Positions 43,386-52,807 of a stretch of DNA of 64,000 bases are shown piece after piece; the stretch's first letter is position 1; each line of letters opens with the position of its first letter. Both the position numbers and the translations under genes were made by a program. Where the stretch lies: assembly GCF_024623325.1 (NCBI RefSeq), contig NZ_JANJZD010000004.1, positions 124,001-188,000 of the forward strand. The letters run 5' to 3'. The notes beneath the pieces were generated by a model. That model saw only the letters and a program-made list of their open reading frames with translations, was not told the DNA's origin and ran no database searches. The stretch is from Acetatifactor muris. GTDB taxonomy: Bacteria > Bacillota > Clostridia > Lachnospirales > Lachnospiraceae.

Positions 43386-45875
43386 ATGGATATTTATCTG
43401 ACAATCAAAGAGGAACTGAAAGTAGAAAAGTGGCAGGTGGAAGCGGCCGTTAAATTGATTGACGAGGGCTGCACCATCCCCTTTATTTCCCGATACAGAA
43501 AGGAAGCAACAGGCTCTCTGAACGACGAGCAGCTCAGGGACCTTCACGAGAGGCTGATTTATCTGCGGAATCTGGAAGAGAAGAAGACACAGGTACTGAA
43601 CAGCATTGAGGAACAGGGAAAACTGACTGACGAACTGAAGGATAAGATTCTTGCCGCCCAGACATTGGTGGTGGTGGAGGACCTGTATCGGCCTTATCGC
43701 CCCAAGAGGAAGACCAGAGCCAGTGTGGCCCGGGAGAAGGGACTGGAAGGACTGGCCAGGTATATTCTGGAGCAGGAGGCCCGGACACCTGTGGAGGAAG
43801 AGGCTGCAAAGTACGTGACTGACAGCGATACGGAGGCGGAGAAGCAGGTGAAGACGCCCCGGGAAGCACTGCAGGGGGCAAAGGATATCATTGCGGAGGA
43901 TACTTCTGACAACGCGGATTATCGAAGCTATATACGCGAAATTACAGTGGAAGAAGGCACTGTCACCAGCGAGGCCAAGGATGAGAAGGCCCAAAGCGTA
44001 TATGAGATGTACTATCATTACGAAGAACCGGTGAAGAAAATGGCAGGACACCGAATCCTGGCGCTGAACAGAGGAGAGGCGGAGAAGATTCTGACTGTAA
44101 AGGTCAATGCGCCGGCAGAGCGGATTCTGCGCTATCTGGAGAAGAAAACCATCACTTCGGAGAACCCTTACACCACGCCGCTGCTGAAGGAAGCGCTGGA
44201 GGACAGTTATGAGCGGCTCATAGCCCCGGCCATAGAGAGAGAAATCCGAAACGAACTGACAGAGAAGGCGGAGGATGGCGCCATTGCCGTATTCGGCAAG
44301 AATCTGGAACAGCTTCTGCTGCAGCCGCCCATTGCGGGGAAGGTGGTTCTGGGCTGGGATCCAGCATTTCGTACGGGCTGTAAGCTGGCTGTGGTGGATT
44401 CCACGGGAAAGGTCCTTGACACGAAGGTTATTTACCCCACCCAGCCTCAGAATAAGGTAGAGGAAGCAAAGCGTGAACTGAAGAATTTGTTTCAGAAATA
44501 TCATGTGGATTTGATTGCGCTGGGCAACGGCACTGCTTCCCGGGAGTCCGAGCAGATTATTGTGGATCTGCTGAAGGAGCTGAACAGTCCGATTCAATAT
44601 GTCATTGTCAGTGAGGCGGGAGCCAGCGTGTATTCCGCCAGCAAGCTGGCCACGGAAGAATTTCCGAATTTTGATGTGGGGCAGAGAAGCGCTGCTTCCA
44701 TCGCCAGAAGATTGCAGGACCCTCTGGCGGAACTGGTGAAAATTGAGCCCAAAGCCATTGGTGTGGGACAGTATCAGCATGACATGAATCAGAAGAAGCT
44801 GGGAGAAGCGCTGAGCGGCGTGGTGGAGGACAGTGTGAACAAGGTGGGCGTGGACCTGAATACCGCGTCGGCCTCTCTTCTGGAATACATATCCGGAATC
44901 AACAAAACCATTGCCAGGAATATTGTGGATTACCGTGAGACAAATGGCCGTTTTTCCAACAGAAAGCAACTGCTGAAGGTGGCAAAGCTGGGACCGAAAG
45001 CATTTGAACAGTGTGCGGGATTTATGCGGATACAGGATGGGGACAATCCGCTGGATGCCACCAGTGTCCATCCGGAGTCCTATGAGGCGGCCATGAAGCT
45101 GCTGGACAGACTGGGACTTACTATGGAGGATGTCAGAAAAGCGCAGAAGAACGCCGCGTTAAAGCGTGCTGCTCAGAAACAGGATACTTCCGTGAAGGCG
45201 GCGGGAAAAAGCGGAGAAAAGGCAGGGGAGCTGAAGAACACAGGATCTGCAGCCGCAATGTCGAAGAGACAGCAGAAGTCCATCCGTGTATCCAATACCA
45301 ATACCGCCATGGGCAGGGCGCTGGCGGCCGCCATGGGCGGCATGAATATGGAAAGCGCAGGAAAAGCCGATGATGCGGCGGTGCGAAAGGCGGAAACCAT
45401 GCCTCAGGCTCAGACCGGCTCCGACAATGGCGGCAGGAATGCTGTGAGTGACGGGGCCTTGTCCGGACTGGAGAAACGGATCAGAGATAAGAAAAAACTG
45501 GCCGAAGAGCTGGGAATCGGAGAGATTACACTCACGGATATCCTGAAAGAGCTGGAGAAACCGGCCAGAGATCCCAGAGACGATATGCCCAGGCCCATCC
45601 TGCGCAGCGATGTGCTGGAAATGAAGGACCTGAAACCCGGCATGATTCTGAAAGGGACTGTCCGCAATATCACGGATTTCGGTGCTTTTGTGGATATCGG
45701 TGTTCATCAGGACGGCCTGGTGCACATCTCAGAGATCACGGACCGGTTCATTAAGCATCCGCTGGATGTACTCAGTGTAGGGGATATCGTGGAGGTGCAG
45801 GTGATGGCAGTGGACACGGCGAAGAAGCGCATTGGCCTCACCATGAAGCTGCATAAAGACAGGAAGTCGGATTGA
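43386..45875 (+). CDS. tex: Tex family RNA-binding transcription accessory protein
   Basis: Tex binds nucleic acid and is thought to act in transcription. The 829-residue product has the Tex N-terminal helical region (VEAAVKLIDEGCTIPFISRY), a YqgF/RNase H-like domain (GWDPAFRTGCKLAVVDSTGK), helix-hairpin-helix repeats (LNTASASLLEYISGINKTIA) and a C-terminal S1 domain (ILKGTVRNITDFGAFVDIGV). It is about 100 residues longer than the usual ~720: an Ala/Lys/Gly-rich low-complexity insert (about 590-690) precedes the S1 domain. Confidence 0.95.
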   Translation: MDIYLTIKEELKVEKWQVEAAVKLIDEGCTIPFISRYRKEATGSLNDEQLRDLHERLIYLRNLEEKKTQVLNSIEEQGKLTDELKDKILAAQTLVVVEDLYRPYRPKRKTRASVAREKGLEGLARYILEQEARTPVEEEAAKYVTDSDTEAEKQVKTPREALQGAKDIIAEDTSDNADYRSYIREITVEEGTVTSEAKDEKAQSVYEMYYHYEEPVKKMAGHRILALNRGEAEKILTVKVNAPAERILRYLEKKTITSENPYTTPLLKEALEDSYERLIAPAIEREIRNELTEKAEDGAIAVFGKNLEQLLLQPPIAGKVVLGWDPAFRTGCKLAVVDSTGKVLDTKVIYPTQPQNKVEEAKRELKNLFQKYHVDLIALGNGTASRESEQIIVDLLKELNSPIQYVIVSEAGASVYSASKLATEEFPNFDVGQRSAASIARRLQDPLAELVKIEPKAIGVGQYQHDMNQKKLGEALSGVVEDSVNKVGVDLNTASASLLEYISGINKTIARNIVDYRETNGRFSNRKQLLKVAKLGPKAFEQCAGFMRIQDGDNPLDATSVHPESYEAAMKLLDRLGLTMEDVRKAQKNAALKRAAQKQDTSVKAAGKSGEKAGELKNTGSAAAMSKRQQKSIRVSNTNTAMGRALAAAMGGMNMESAGKADDAAVRKAETMPQAQTGSDNGGRNAVSDGALSGLEKRIRDKKKLAEELGIGEITLTDILKELEKPARDPRDDMPRPILRSDVLEMKDLKPGMILKGTVRNITDFGAFVDIGVHQDGLVHISEITDRFIKHPLDVLSVGDIVEVQVMAVDTAKKRIGLTMKLHKDRKSD

Positions 45876-45907
45876 GTCCCGCTTTTTACGGTAAATGGAA
45901 ATCTGTG

Positions 45908-45947
45908 AAATGCCGCAAAGAAAGGAATATGCTTTGCGGCATTTTTG
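45908..45947 (+). terminator. Terminator after tex
   Basis: AAATGCCGCAAAG (45908-45920) pairs perfectly over 13 bp with CTTTGCGGCATTT (45932-45944), with a T-tract at 45942-45946. Confidence 0.9.
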
Positions 45948-46118
45948 TCGTATAATAGGTTTTTACAGCAGAATTCCGCAGAAAATACCAGTACAGTCAG
46001 CTGAAAGCATATTCAGGTACCGGAGCAGGGCTGTCAGGGGCAGATGACTGTTGAATTATAGTAAAATACAATTAAAGCAGATTTTCTCAGCATTCAACAT
46101 CTGAATATCAAAAAAAGG
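45948..46118. other. Non-coding stretch between tex terminator and marR promoter
   Basis: No convincing gene or RNA is seen here. TATAAT at 45951-45956, close to the terminator, is the only promoter-like hexamer and lacks a -35. The following region leads into the marR promoter. Confidence 0.4.
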
Positions 46119-46176
46119 TTGACAAAAACAAAAGATGTTAGTACACTAACAATGTAGTTAGTGTGCTAACATCTTT
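46119..46176 (+). promoter_or_regulatory. marR promoter with double operator
   Basis: TTGACA (46119-46124), 17 bp and TACACT (46142-46147) form the promoter. The -10 is inside a 46-bp dyad (46131-46176; 20-bp arms with one mismatch). The dyad contains two copies of GTTAG-N4-CTAAC (46137-46150 and 46157-46170), each itself palindromic, spaced 20 bp centre to centre, about two helical turns. This is what two MarR dimers side by side would recognise, giving autorepression of marR and the exporter genes. Confidence 0.8.
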
Positions 46177-46294
46177 GCTTATAAGCGTGTATTTCAGTAT
46201 TTGCGGCCAATTACCTGTGATCAGATATCTGCAGCCATAGAGTTTGGGCAGGGCAGGATTGCGCCGCCTGAGACTGGATACAGGGAAGGAATTT

Positions 46295-46933
46295 ATGGAA
46301 CGGGAAATGAGAATTGCTTTTGTATTGCGGGAGATTCACAATCTGTGCAAGCTGGCCATACATAAGGGATCGCCCAGGTTTGAGAAGGGACCGAAGAGTC
46401 AGCTGCAGGGAGGGATTCTGGGGTATCTGTATCATCATACGGGGGGGCCTGTATATCAGAAGGATCTGGAAAAGGAGTTCCGGATATCACGGGCCACGGC
46501 CACCAATACGCTGCAGGTGATGGAACGGGAAGGATTGATTGTGCGCAGGGCGCTGGATAAGGACGCCAGATTGAAGCGGATTCAGATGACAGAGGAGGCC
46601 TATCAGAATCATTGTCAGATAGAGGACTATATGAATATGATGGATAGACGTATGCTGGAAGGTATGTCGAAAGACGAGACGGCGGAGCTGCGCAGGCTGC
46701 TGGGAATTGTGATGCGGAATCTGGAGGCACTTACGGAGGAGTTCGGCAGGTATAGCGGGGAGGACAGCGAAAACGGGAGAAAGAGCCCGGTTGCGGATGC
46801 CGGAGGCTGTGGAAACGACGAGGAGCCCGGAGGAATGCGGCCGGAGAAAGACGGAATGAAAGAAGTTCGCGGAGCTCCCATGCCAATGATGCGGAATCCT
46901 TCCGGAGAAAATGACACAGGTCAGAAAAACTGA
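46295..46933 (+). CDS. MarR family transcriptional regulator
   Basis: A 212-residue regulator starting at 46295 (MEREMRIAFVLREIHNLCKL) after GGAAGGA. The winged helix has GILGYLYHHTGGPVYQKDLE, FRISRATATNTLQVMEREGL (recognition helix) and the wing RRALDKDARLKRIQMTE. After the usual ~150 residues comes a ~60-residue polar tail. It probably represses itself and the exporter genes through the operator upstream. The ABC gene starts 42 bases later. Confidence 0.93.
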   Translation: MEREMRIAFVLREIHNLCKLAIHKGSPRFEKGPKSQLQGGILGYLYHHTGGPVYQKDLEKEFRISRATATNTLQVMEREGLIVRRALDKDARLKRIQMTEEAYQNHCQIEDYMNMMDRRMLEGMSKDETAELRRLLGIVMRNLEALTEEFGRYSGEDSENGRKSPVADAGGCGNDEEPGGMRPEKDGMKEVRGAPMPMMRNPSGENDTGQKN

Positions 46934-46975
46934 CACCATAAAATTGACATAACAGGGAAAGGCAGGAGAGGAAAT

Positions 46976-48712
46976 ATGCTGAAAACACTTGGAGCCCAGA
47001 TTAAGGAATTCAAGAGAGACTCCATTCTGACCCCGGTCTTTATGATCGGGGAAGTAATTATGGAAACCATTATTCCGCTGCTTATGGCGTCTATCATTGA
47101 TAACGGCGTAACTGCGGGCAACATGAACCACATTTATCTGATTGGCGCCCTGATGGTGGGAACGGCGGTGCTGAGTCTCGCATTTGGTATCCTGGGAGGA
47201 CAGTTCGGATCCCGGGCCTCCACCGGTTTTGCCAGAAATCTGAGAAAGGCCATGTATGAAAACATTCAGACGTTCAGCTTTTCCAATATTGACAAGTTCA
47301 GTACCTCGGGACTGGTGACCAGGCTGACCACAGATGTGACGAACATGCAGAATGCATATCAGATGATTCTGCGTATGTGCATGAGAGCGCCGGCCAGTCT
47401 GATCTGTGCCATGGGCATGTCCTTTATTATCAGCCCCCGCCTTGCCAGCGTATATCTGGTGGCGGTACTGCTGCTGGCGGTTGTGCTGGGACTGATTGTG
47501 ACACAGGCAACAAAGCATTTTACACAGGCATTTCCGAAGTACGATGCCCTGAATGAAAGTGTACAGGAGAACGTATCGGCAATCCGGGTGGTGAAGGCTT
47601 ACGTGAGAGAAGAGTATGAGGTGGAGAAATTCAGGAAGGCCAGCGGCAATCTCTATAAAATATTCTGCAAGGCGGAGAGCATTGTTATCTGGAATAATCC
47701 GGTGATGAATTTTACCGTGTATGCCTGTATCCTGACCATCAGCTGGCTGGGAGCCCACATGATTGTACAGGATACGCTGACTACAGGGCAGCTGATGAAT
47801 ATGCTGACTTACTGTATGAACATACTGATGAGCCTGATGATGCTGTCCATGATTTTCGTCATGATAACCATGTCGCTGGCCAGCGCCAGGCGTATCTGCG
47901 AGGTGCTGGAGGAGAAGGCTGACCTTGGCAATCCGGAAGACCCGGTGAAGGAAGTCAGGGACGGAAGCATTACTTTTGATCATGTTTCCTTCAGCTACAA
48001 AAAGGAAGCCTCGGACCCGGTTCTGAAGGATATCAATCTGGAGATCAAATCAGGCGAGACTGTCGGCATTATCGGCGGCACCGGAAGTGCCAAGTCCAGT
48101 CTGGTGAATCTGGTGAGCAGGCTGTATGACGTGACGGAAGGGAAGCTGTCAGTAGGCGGCGTGAATGTGAAGGACTATGACACGGAAAGCCTGCGGAACC
48201 AGGTGGCGGTGGTGCTTCAGAATAATGTGCTTTTCTCCGGAACGATTCTGGAGAACCTGCGCTGGGGAGACAGGGATGCCACGGAGGAAGAATGCAGACA
48301 TGCCTGCGAGATGGCCTGTGCCGACGAATTTATTCAGAGGATGCCGAAGGGGTATAACACATACATAGAGCAGGGCGGTACCAATGTGTCCGGGGGACAG
48401 AAGCAGAGACTGTGTATTGCCAGGGCGCTTCTGAAGAAGCCCAAAGTATTGATACTGGATGATTCCACCAGTGCGGTGGACACAGCCACGGATGCGAAAA
48501 TCAGGAAGGCTTTTGCCGAGGTCATTCCCGGCACCACAAAGTTAATTATCGCTCAGAGAATTTCCAGCGTGGAGCATGCCGACAGAATCATCGTCATGAA
48601 CGAGGGACAGGTGGATGGTTTCGGCACCCATGAGGAACTGCTGGAAAACAATGAGATTTATCGTGAAGTCTATGAAGCACAGACCAGCGGCAGCGGTGAC
48701 TTTGACGAGTAG
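46976..48712 (+). CDS. ABC exporter half-transporter with degenerate ATPase site
   Basis: A 578-residue fused permease-ATPase: six membrane helices (about 15-300) and a nucleotide-binding domain. Walker A is GGTGSAKSS (Ala in place of the usual Gly before Lys), the signature is VSGGQKQRLCIARAL, and Walker B ends ILDDSTSAVD with Asp replacing the catalytic Glu. This is typical of the impaired site in heterodimeric multidrug exporters. The partner is the next gene, whose motifs are canonical. Probable drug or peptide export under MarR control. Confidence 0.93.
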   Translation: MLKTLGAQIKEFKRDSILTPVFMIGEVIMETIIPLLMASIIDNGVTAGNMNHIYLIGALMVGTAVLSLAFGILGGQFGSRASTGFARNLRKAMYENIQTFSFSNIDKFSTSGLVTRLTTDVTNMQNAYQMILRMCMRAPASLICAMGMSFIISPRLASVYLVAVLLLAVVLGLIVTQATKHFTQAFPKYDALNESVQENVSAIRVVKAYVREEYEVEKFRKASGNLYKIFCKAESIVIWNNPVMNFTVYACILTISWLGAHMIVQDTLTTGQLMNMLTYCMNILMSLMMLSMIFVMITMSLASARRICEVLEEKADLGNPEDPVKEVRDGSITFDHVSFSYKKEASDPVLKDINLEIKSGETVGIIGGTGSAKSSLVNLVSRLYDVTEGKLSVGGVNVKDYDTESLRNQVAVVLQNNVLFSGTILENLRWGDRDATEEECRHACEMACADEFIQRMPKGYNTYIEQGGTNVSGGQKQRLCIARALLKKPKVLILDDSTSAVDTATDAKIRKAFAEVIPGTTKLIIAQRISSVEHADRIIVMNEGQVDGFGTHEELLENNEIYREVYEAQTSGSGDFDE

Positions 48713-48713
48713 G

Positions 48714-48879
48714 CAACAGATGCGGAACTATACACTTTAGAGCCGTCGCACAGCGACTTAAAACAGCATCAGCCCAACCAGTGCCCCAGAGAAATTACGG
48801 ACGCAAGGATTTGCGGCCGGAAATTCTCTGCCAATGATCTGGGCACAGGATGGGCAGATGCGGAACTAAAATAAGTAGA
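48714..48879 (+). repeat. 166-bp structured unit (family 3), tandem copy 1
   Basis: From CAACAGATGCGGAACTATAC to the matching position 166 bases on, the sequence repeats with few changes. Within it GTCGCACAGCGAC is a small hairpin. A long imperfect stem joins about 48768-48806 to 48815-48861: GCATC/GATGC, GCCC/GGGC, GTGCCC/GGGCAC and CAGAGAA/TTCTCTG, with a CGCAA-GGAT-TTGCG tip. Several breaks in the stem are single A-A mismatches. It starts right after the exporter stop. Confidence 0.85.
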
Positions 48880-49045
48880 CAACAGATGCGGAACTATACA
48901 CTTTAGAGCCGTCGCACAGCGATTTAAAACAGCATCAGCCGATCCAGTGCCCCAGAGAAATTACGGACGCAAGGATTTGCGGCCGGAAATTCTCTGCCGG
49001 GGATCCGGGTACAGGATGGGCTGATGCGGAACTAAAATAGGAGGT
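48880..49045 (+). repeat. 166-bp structured unit (family 3), tandem copy 2
   Basis: Second tandem copy. Differences from copy 1 fall partly in paired positions: CAGCCC...GGGCAG of copy 1 becomes CAGCCG...GGGCTG, and the A-A mismatch near the base becomes a pair. The unit ends GGAACTAAAATAGGAGG, which includes the ribosome binding site for the second exporter gene, so the structure is placed to affect that start. Confidence 0.85.
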
Positions 49046-49053
49046 ATATAACA

Positions 49054-51006
49054 ATGGCTGAAGAGAGAAACAGCAGAACAGATAGAGGTCCCGGCCCGGG
49101 GCATGGGCCGGGCGGACCCAGAGGCCGGGGACCCAGGCCTAAAGTAGAGAATCCCGGTAAGATATTCAAACGGATTATGCGCTATACCCTGAAAGATTAC
49201 GCCCTGGGCTGGGTGGTGGTGGTGATCTGCATTTTTGCGGCCGTATACAGCAGGCTTCAGGGAACCATGTTCATGCGGACACTGATTGATGACTATATTC
49301 TGCCCCTGATTGGACGTGAGAATCCGGAGTTTGACGCTCTGAAAGCAGCAATTCTGCGCGTGGCCGTATTCTATGGCATAGGGGTGGCGGCCGCCTATAT
49401 TCAGGCCAGGGTCCTGATTAATATAGGGCAGGGAACCCTGAGAAACATCAGAAATGATCTGTTTGAGAAGATGGAGGCTCTTCCCATCAAATATTTTGAC
49501 ACCCATGCCCACGGTGATATCATGTCCATCTACACCAACGACGTGGATACGCTGCGGCAGATGGTCAGCGAGAGTATTCCGCAGATGTTCAACAGTGTCA
49601 TCACAGTGGTGAGTGTCTTCGGCTGTATGCTGGTTCTGGATATTCCGCTGACCATAGTGACACTTCTGATGGTAGGGCTGATGCTTTTTTCCACGAAGAA
49701 AATCGGAGCCCAGAGCAGCCGTTATTTTAAGGCACAGCAGAAGGCCATCGGGGCGCTGAACGGCTGTGTGGAGGAGACTATGACAGGGCAGAAGGTGGTA
49801 AAGGTATTCTGTCATGAACAGGAGAGTATGGACCAGTTCAACGCCCTGAACGATCAGCTTTTTGAAAGCGCCTATCAGGCCAACCGTTTTGCCAATATTA
49901 TGATGCCGGTCAATGCGCAGCTGGGGAATCTGAGCTATGTGGTCTGTGCCGTGGTAGGCGGTGTGCTTACCATTACCGGCATATCCGGCCTGACGCTGGG
50001 CGGACTGGCCAGCTTCCTGAACTTTAACAAATCCTTCAACATGCCCATCAACCAGGTGAGCATGCAGTTTAACAGCATCATTATGGCATTGGCAGGCGCG
50101 GACAGAGTGTTTAAGCTTATGGATGAGAAGCCAGAGGTGGATGAGGGCTATGTGGAGCTGGTGAACGCTGTGAGAAAGTCGGATGGAGAGCTGGCGGAAA
50201 GCAGAGAGAGAACAGGACTCTGGGCGTGGAAGCATTATCACAAAGCGGATGACACGACTACATATGTGGAGCTGACAGGGGATGTGGTGTTCGATCAGGT
50301 GGACTTCGGTTACAATGACGACAAGATGATTCTCCATGATATCGTGCTCCACGCGGAGCCCGGGCAGAAGATTGCTTTTGTGGGTGCCACAGGTGCGGGG
50401 AAGACTACCATCACCAACCTGATTAACAGATTCTATGATATTCAGGATGGGAAGATACGATATGATGCCATTAATGTAAATAAAATCAAAAAGGCGGATC
50501 TGCGGCGCTCCCTGGGCATTGTGCTTCAGGACACGCATCTGTTCACGGGAACGGTTATGGAGAATATCCGCTACGGCAAGATGGATGCCACAGATGCGGA
50601 GGTGAAGAAGGCGGCGGTGCTGGCCAACGCTCACGGCTTTATCCGGCGTCTTCCGGAGGGTTATGATACCATGCTTTACGGGGATGGGGCGAACTTAAGC
50701 CAGGGACAGCGGCAGCTGCTGGCCATTGCCAGAGCGGCTATTGCAGACCCGCCGGTACTGATTCTGGATGAAGCCACCAGCTCCATCGACACCAGAACGG
50801 AGAAGCTGGTGCAGCAGGGCATGGACGCGCTGATGAAGGGACGTACTAATTTCGTCATTGCCCACAGGCTTTCCACTGTCAGGAACAGCGACTGTATCAT
50901 TGTGCTGGAGCAGGGCCGCATTATTGAGCGGGGTACTCACGATGAACTGATTGAGCAGAAGGGAAAATATTATCAGCTTTACACAGGCAATGCAGTTGCG
51001 GTATAA
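49054..51006 (+). CDS. ABC exporter half-transporter with canonical ATPase site
   Basis: A 650-residue permease-ATPase, partner of the upstream exporter subunit. It has a Gly/Pro/Arg-rich cytosolic N-terminus (residues 8-35), six membrane helices, Walker A GATGAGKTT, signature LSQGQRQLLAIARA and Walker B ILDEATSSID with the catalytic Glu. Together the two give one competent and one degenerate ATP site. AGGAGG, supplied by the end of the family 3 repeat, lies about 9 nt before the ATG. Confidence 0.93.
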   Translation: MAEERNSRTDRGPGPGHGPGGPRGRGPRPKVENPGKIFKRIMRYTLKDYALGWVVVVICIFAAVYSRLQGTMFMRTLIDDYILPLIGRENPEFDALKAAILRVAVFYGIGVAAAYIQARVLINIGQGTLRNIRNDLFEKMEALPIKYFDTHAHGDIMSIYTNDVDTLRQMVSESIPQMFNSVITVVSVFGCMLVLDIPLTIVTLLMVGLMLFSTKKIGAQSSRYFKAQQKAIGALNGCVEETMTGQKVVKVFCHEQESMDQFNALNDQLFESAYQANRFANIMMPVNAQLGNLSYVVCAVVGGVLTITGISGLTLGGLASFLNFNKSFNMPINQVSMQFNSIIMALAGADRVFKLMDEKPEVDEGYVELVNAVRKSDGELAESRERTGLWAWKHYHKADDTTTYVELTGDVVFDQVDFGYNDDKMILHDIVLHAEPGQKIAFVGATGAGKTTITNLINRFYDIQDGKIRYDAINVNKIKKADLRRSLGIVLQDTHLFTGTVMENIRYGKMDATDAEVKKAAVLANAHGFIRRLPEGYDTMLYGDGANLSQGQRQLLAIARAAIADPPVLILDEATSSIDTRTEKLVQQGMDALMKGRTNFVIAHRLSTVRNSDCIIVLEQGRIIERGTHDELIEQKGKYYQLYTGNAVAV

Positions 51007-51280
51007 TATGCACATACTCATGGCAGAGAACGGACGAATGGCCATCCATAGCATGTGCGGGCTGTGCACATACTATAATAAACGCAAAGGGCCGGGTTTC
51101 CTGCCGGGCATGGAGCCGGTCCTTTTACAGAATGAATGCTATGACGATTGAGCAACATGCAGTGCAGCAGAAAAGAAAGTTATGTACCGGAGAAAGCTGT
51201 GGCTCAGAACAGATGTGCAGAGAATATAGCAACATCAGAAAATAACAGCGAAAAGCTAAGAGAAAGAGAGGGTGTTACAT

Positions 51281-52807
51281 ATGCTCAGGAAAGTGAAGAC
51301 GGAAAACGGCTGGGTCAGAGGCATAGAGGCAGCGGATCCCAGAATTACGGCATTTAAAGGGATTCCCTTTGCGGCTCCGCCCACGGGGGAGAACAGATGG
51401 CGTGCGCCGCAGCCGGCGGCAGACTGGGAGGGCGTCAGGGAGGCATACCGTTTTGCTCCTATTGCGGTACAGGACACCCCGGGGCTGGGGGACGATATCT
51501 ACTGCCGCGAATGGCATGTGGACCCGGAGATTGCCATGGGGGAAGACTGCCTGTATCTGAACGTGTGGACAAGTGCGAAGCAGCCGGAGGAGAAGCAGCC
51601 AGTGCTGGTGTGGTTCTATGGCGGCGCTCTCCAGTGGGGGTATCCTGCGGAGATGGAATTCGACGGAGAACGGCTTGCGCGGAGAGGCGTAATTGTGGTA
51701 ACCGTCAATTACCGGATTAACGTGTTCGGATTCCTGTCACATCCCCAGCTGACCAGGGAACAGCCGGATGCCCCGGCCAATTTCGGCAGTCTGGACCAGC
51801 AGGCCGGCATTAAGTGGGTAATACGCAATATTGCGGCCTTCGGGGGAGATCCGGAGAATATCACCATTGCGGGACAGTCCGCGGGAGGCGGAAGTGTCTT
51901 AAGCCAGATGGCATGTCCCGGCAATAAGGGCCTGTTCCAGAAGGCCATGATTATGAGCGCCATGATCAGAAGTCCTTACAATGAAGGAAGAATGGGTAAG
52001 GCGCAGGATATGAAGGCAGCGGAGGAAAACGGCAGCAGATTTTTTGAATTTCTCGGGGTGGATTCTCTGGAGGAGGCAAGGAAGCTGGATGCCATATTTA
52101 TCCGTGACAAATATGCCGAATATGCCAGGACCTGTCCGAGAATGGGCGTGGTGGCAGACCAGCAGTTCTGTATGGGAGATCCCCTGAGACTGTTCATGGA
52201 AGGAAAATGTGTGCCGGTTACCGTTATGGCCGGCAACACTGCGGATGAATTCCCCAATTTTCTGACCGCGTCTTCGGAAGAAGAGCTGACAGAGAAGGCA
52301 AAAGCCTGCTTCGGAGACAGGGCGGATGAGTTTCTGGCTTTCCCGGAAGCCAGGCAGCAGGATGGCCAGGGACATTATGCCCGGATAAGCGGCATAGAAT
52401 GTACGGCAAAGAGCCTGTTCCGTTACCGTGAGAATGACGGAAAGGACTGCTATTACTACTGCTTTACACCTGATATTCCAGGATGGGATAACCCGGGCAC
52501 ATTCCACTCCGTGGATCTGTGGTTTTTCTTTGAGACACTGGCAAAATGCTGGAGGCCGTTTGTGGGAAGGCATTATGACCTGGCCAGACAGATGTGTAAT
52601 TACTGGGCTAATTTTATCAAAACGGGGAATCCCAACGGTGCGGATGCGGACGGAACACCCATGCCGGAGTGGCGGCCTTATAATGAGGAGGAACCCTGCG
52701 CCATGAAATTTACCGCAGGCGGCCCTGTGGCCCTGAAGTCCGAAGAGACACCGTTTAAAGCGTTCCTGATGGAATTCGTCAGAGACAGCATTTCCGTTTC
52801 CAAATGA
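51281..52807 (+). CDS. Type B carboxylesterase (PnbA-like)
   Basis: A 508-residue cytosolic alpha/beta-hydrolase. It has the family start GWVRGIEAADPRITAFKGIP and FAAPPTGENRWRAPQPAADW, the EDCLYLNVW signature, and the nucleophile elbow TIAGQSAGGGSVL (Ser200). It would hydrolyse carboxylic esters, perhaps acyl or feruloyl groups from imported sugars. ATG 51281 follows GAGAGGG. Its stop overlaps the kinase start (ATGA), so the two are coupled, linking the esterase to the carbohydrate-sensing system. Confidence 0.92.
   Translation: MLRKVKTENGWVRGIEAADPRITAFKGIPFAAPPTGENRWRAPQPAADWEGVREAYRFAPIAVQDTPGLGDDIYCREWHVDPEIAMGEDCLYLNVWTSAKQPEEKQPVLVWFYGGALQWGYPAEMEFDGERLARRGVIVVTVNYRINVFGFLSHPQLTREQPDAPANFGSLDQQAGIKWVIRNIAAFGGDPENITIAGQSAGGGSVLSQMACPGNKGLFQKAMIMSAMIRSPYNEGRMGKAQDMKAAEENGSRFFEFLGVDSLEEARKLDAIFIRDKYAEYARTCPRMGVVADQQFCMGDPLRLFMEGKCVPVTVMAGNTADEFPNFLTASSEEELTEKAKACFGDRADEFLAFPEARQQDGQGHYARISGIECTAKSLFRYRENDGKDCYYYCFTPDIPGWDNPGTFHSVDLWFFFETLAKCWRPFVGRHYDLARQMCNYWANFIKTGNPNGADADGTPMPEWRPYNEEEPCAMKFTAGGPVALKSEETPFKAFLMEFVRDSISVSK

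Noticed and set aside
43308..45071. 587-codon reverse-strand frame opposite tex
   Set aside because: Shadow of a confidently identified gene; composition is low in Asp and Lys, with no recognisable domain.
48714..49045. CRISPR-like tandem repeat
   Set aside because: Only two long units without short spacers; no cas genes anywhere in the window.
48961..50634. 557-codon reverse-strand frame opposite the second ABC exporter
   Set aside because: The exporter on the + strand has all ABC motifs; the reverse frame has none and no start signal.
50951..51280. Short frames and a TATAAT (51074-51079) between exporter and esterase
   Set aside because: The frames lack start signals and similarity. The -10-like hexamer has no credible -35, so no promoter is listed, although an esterase promoter in this gap is likely.
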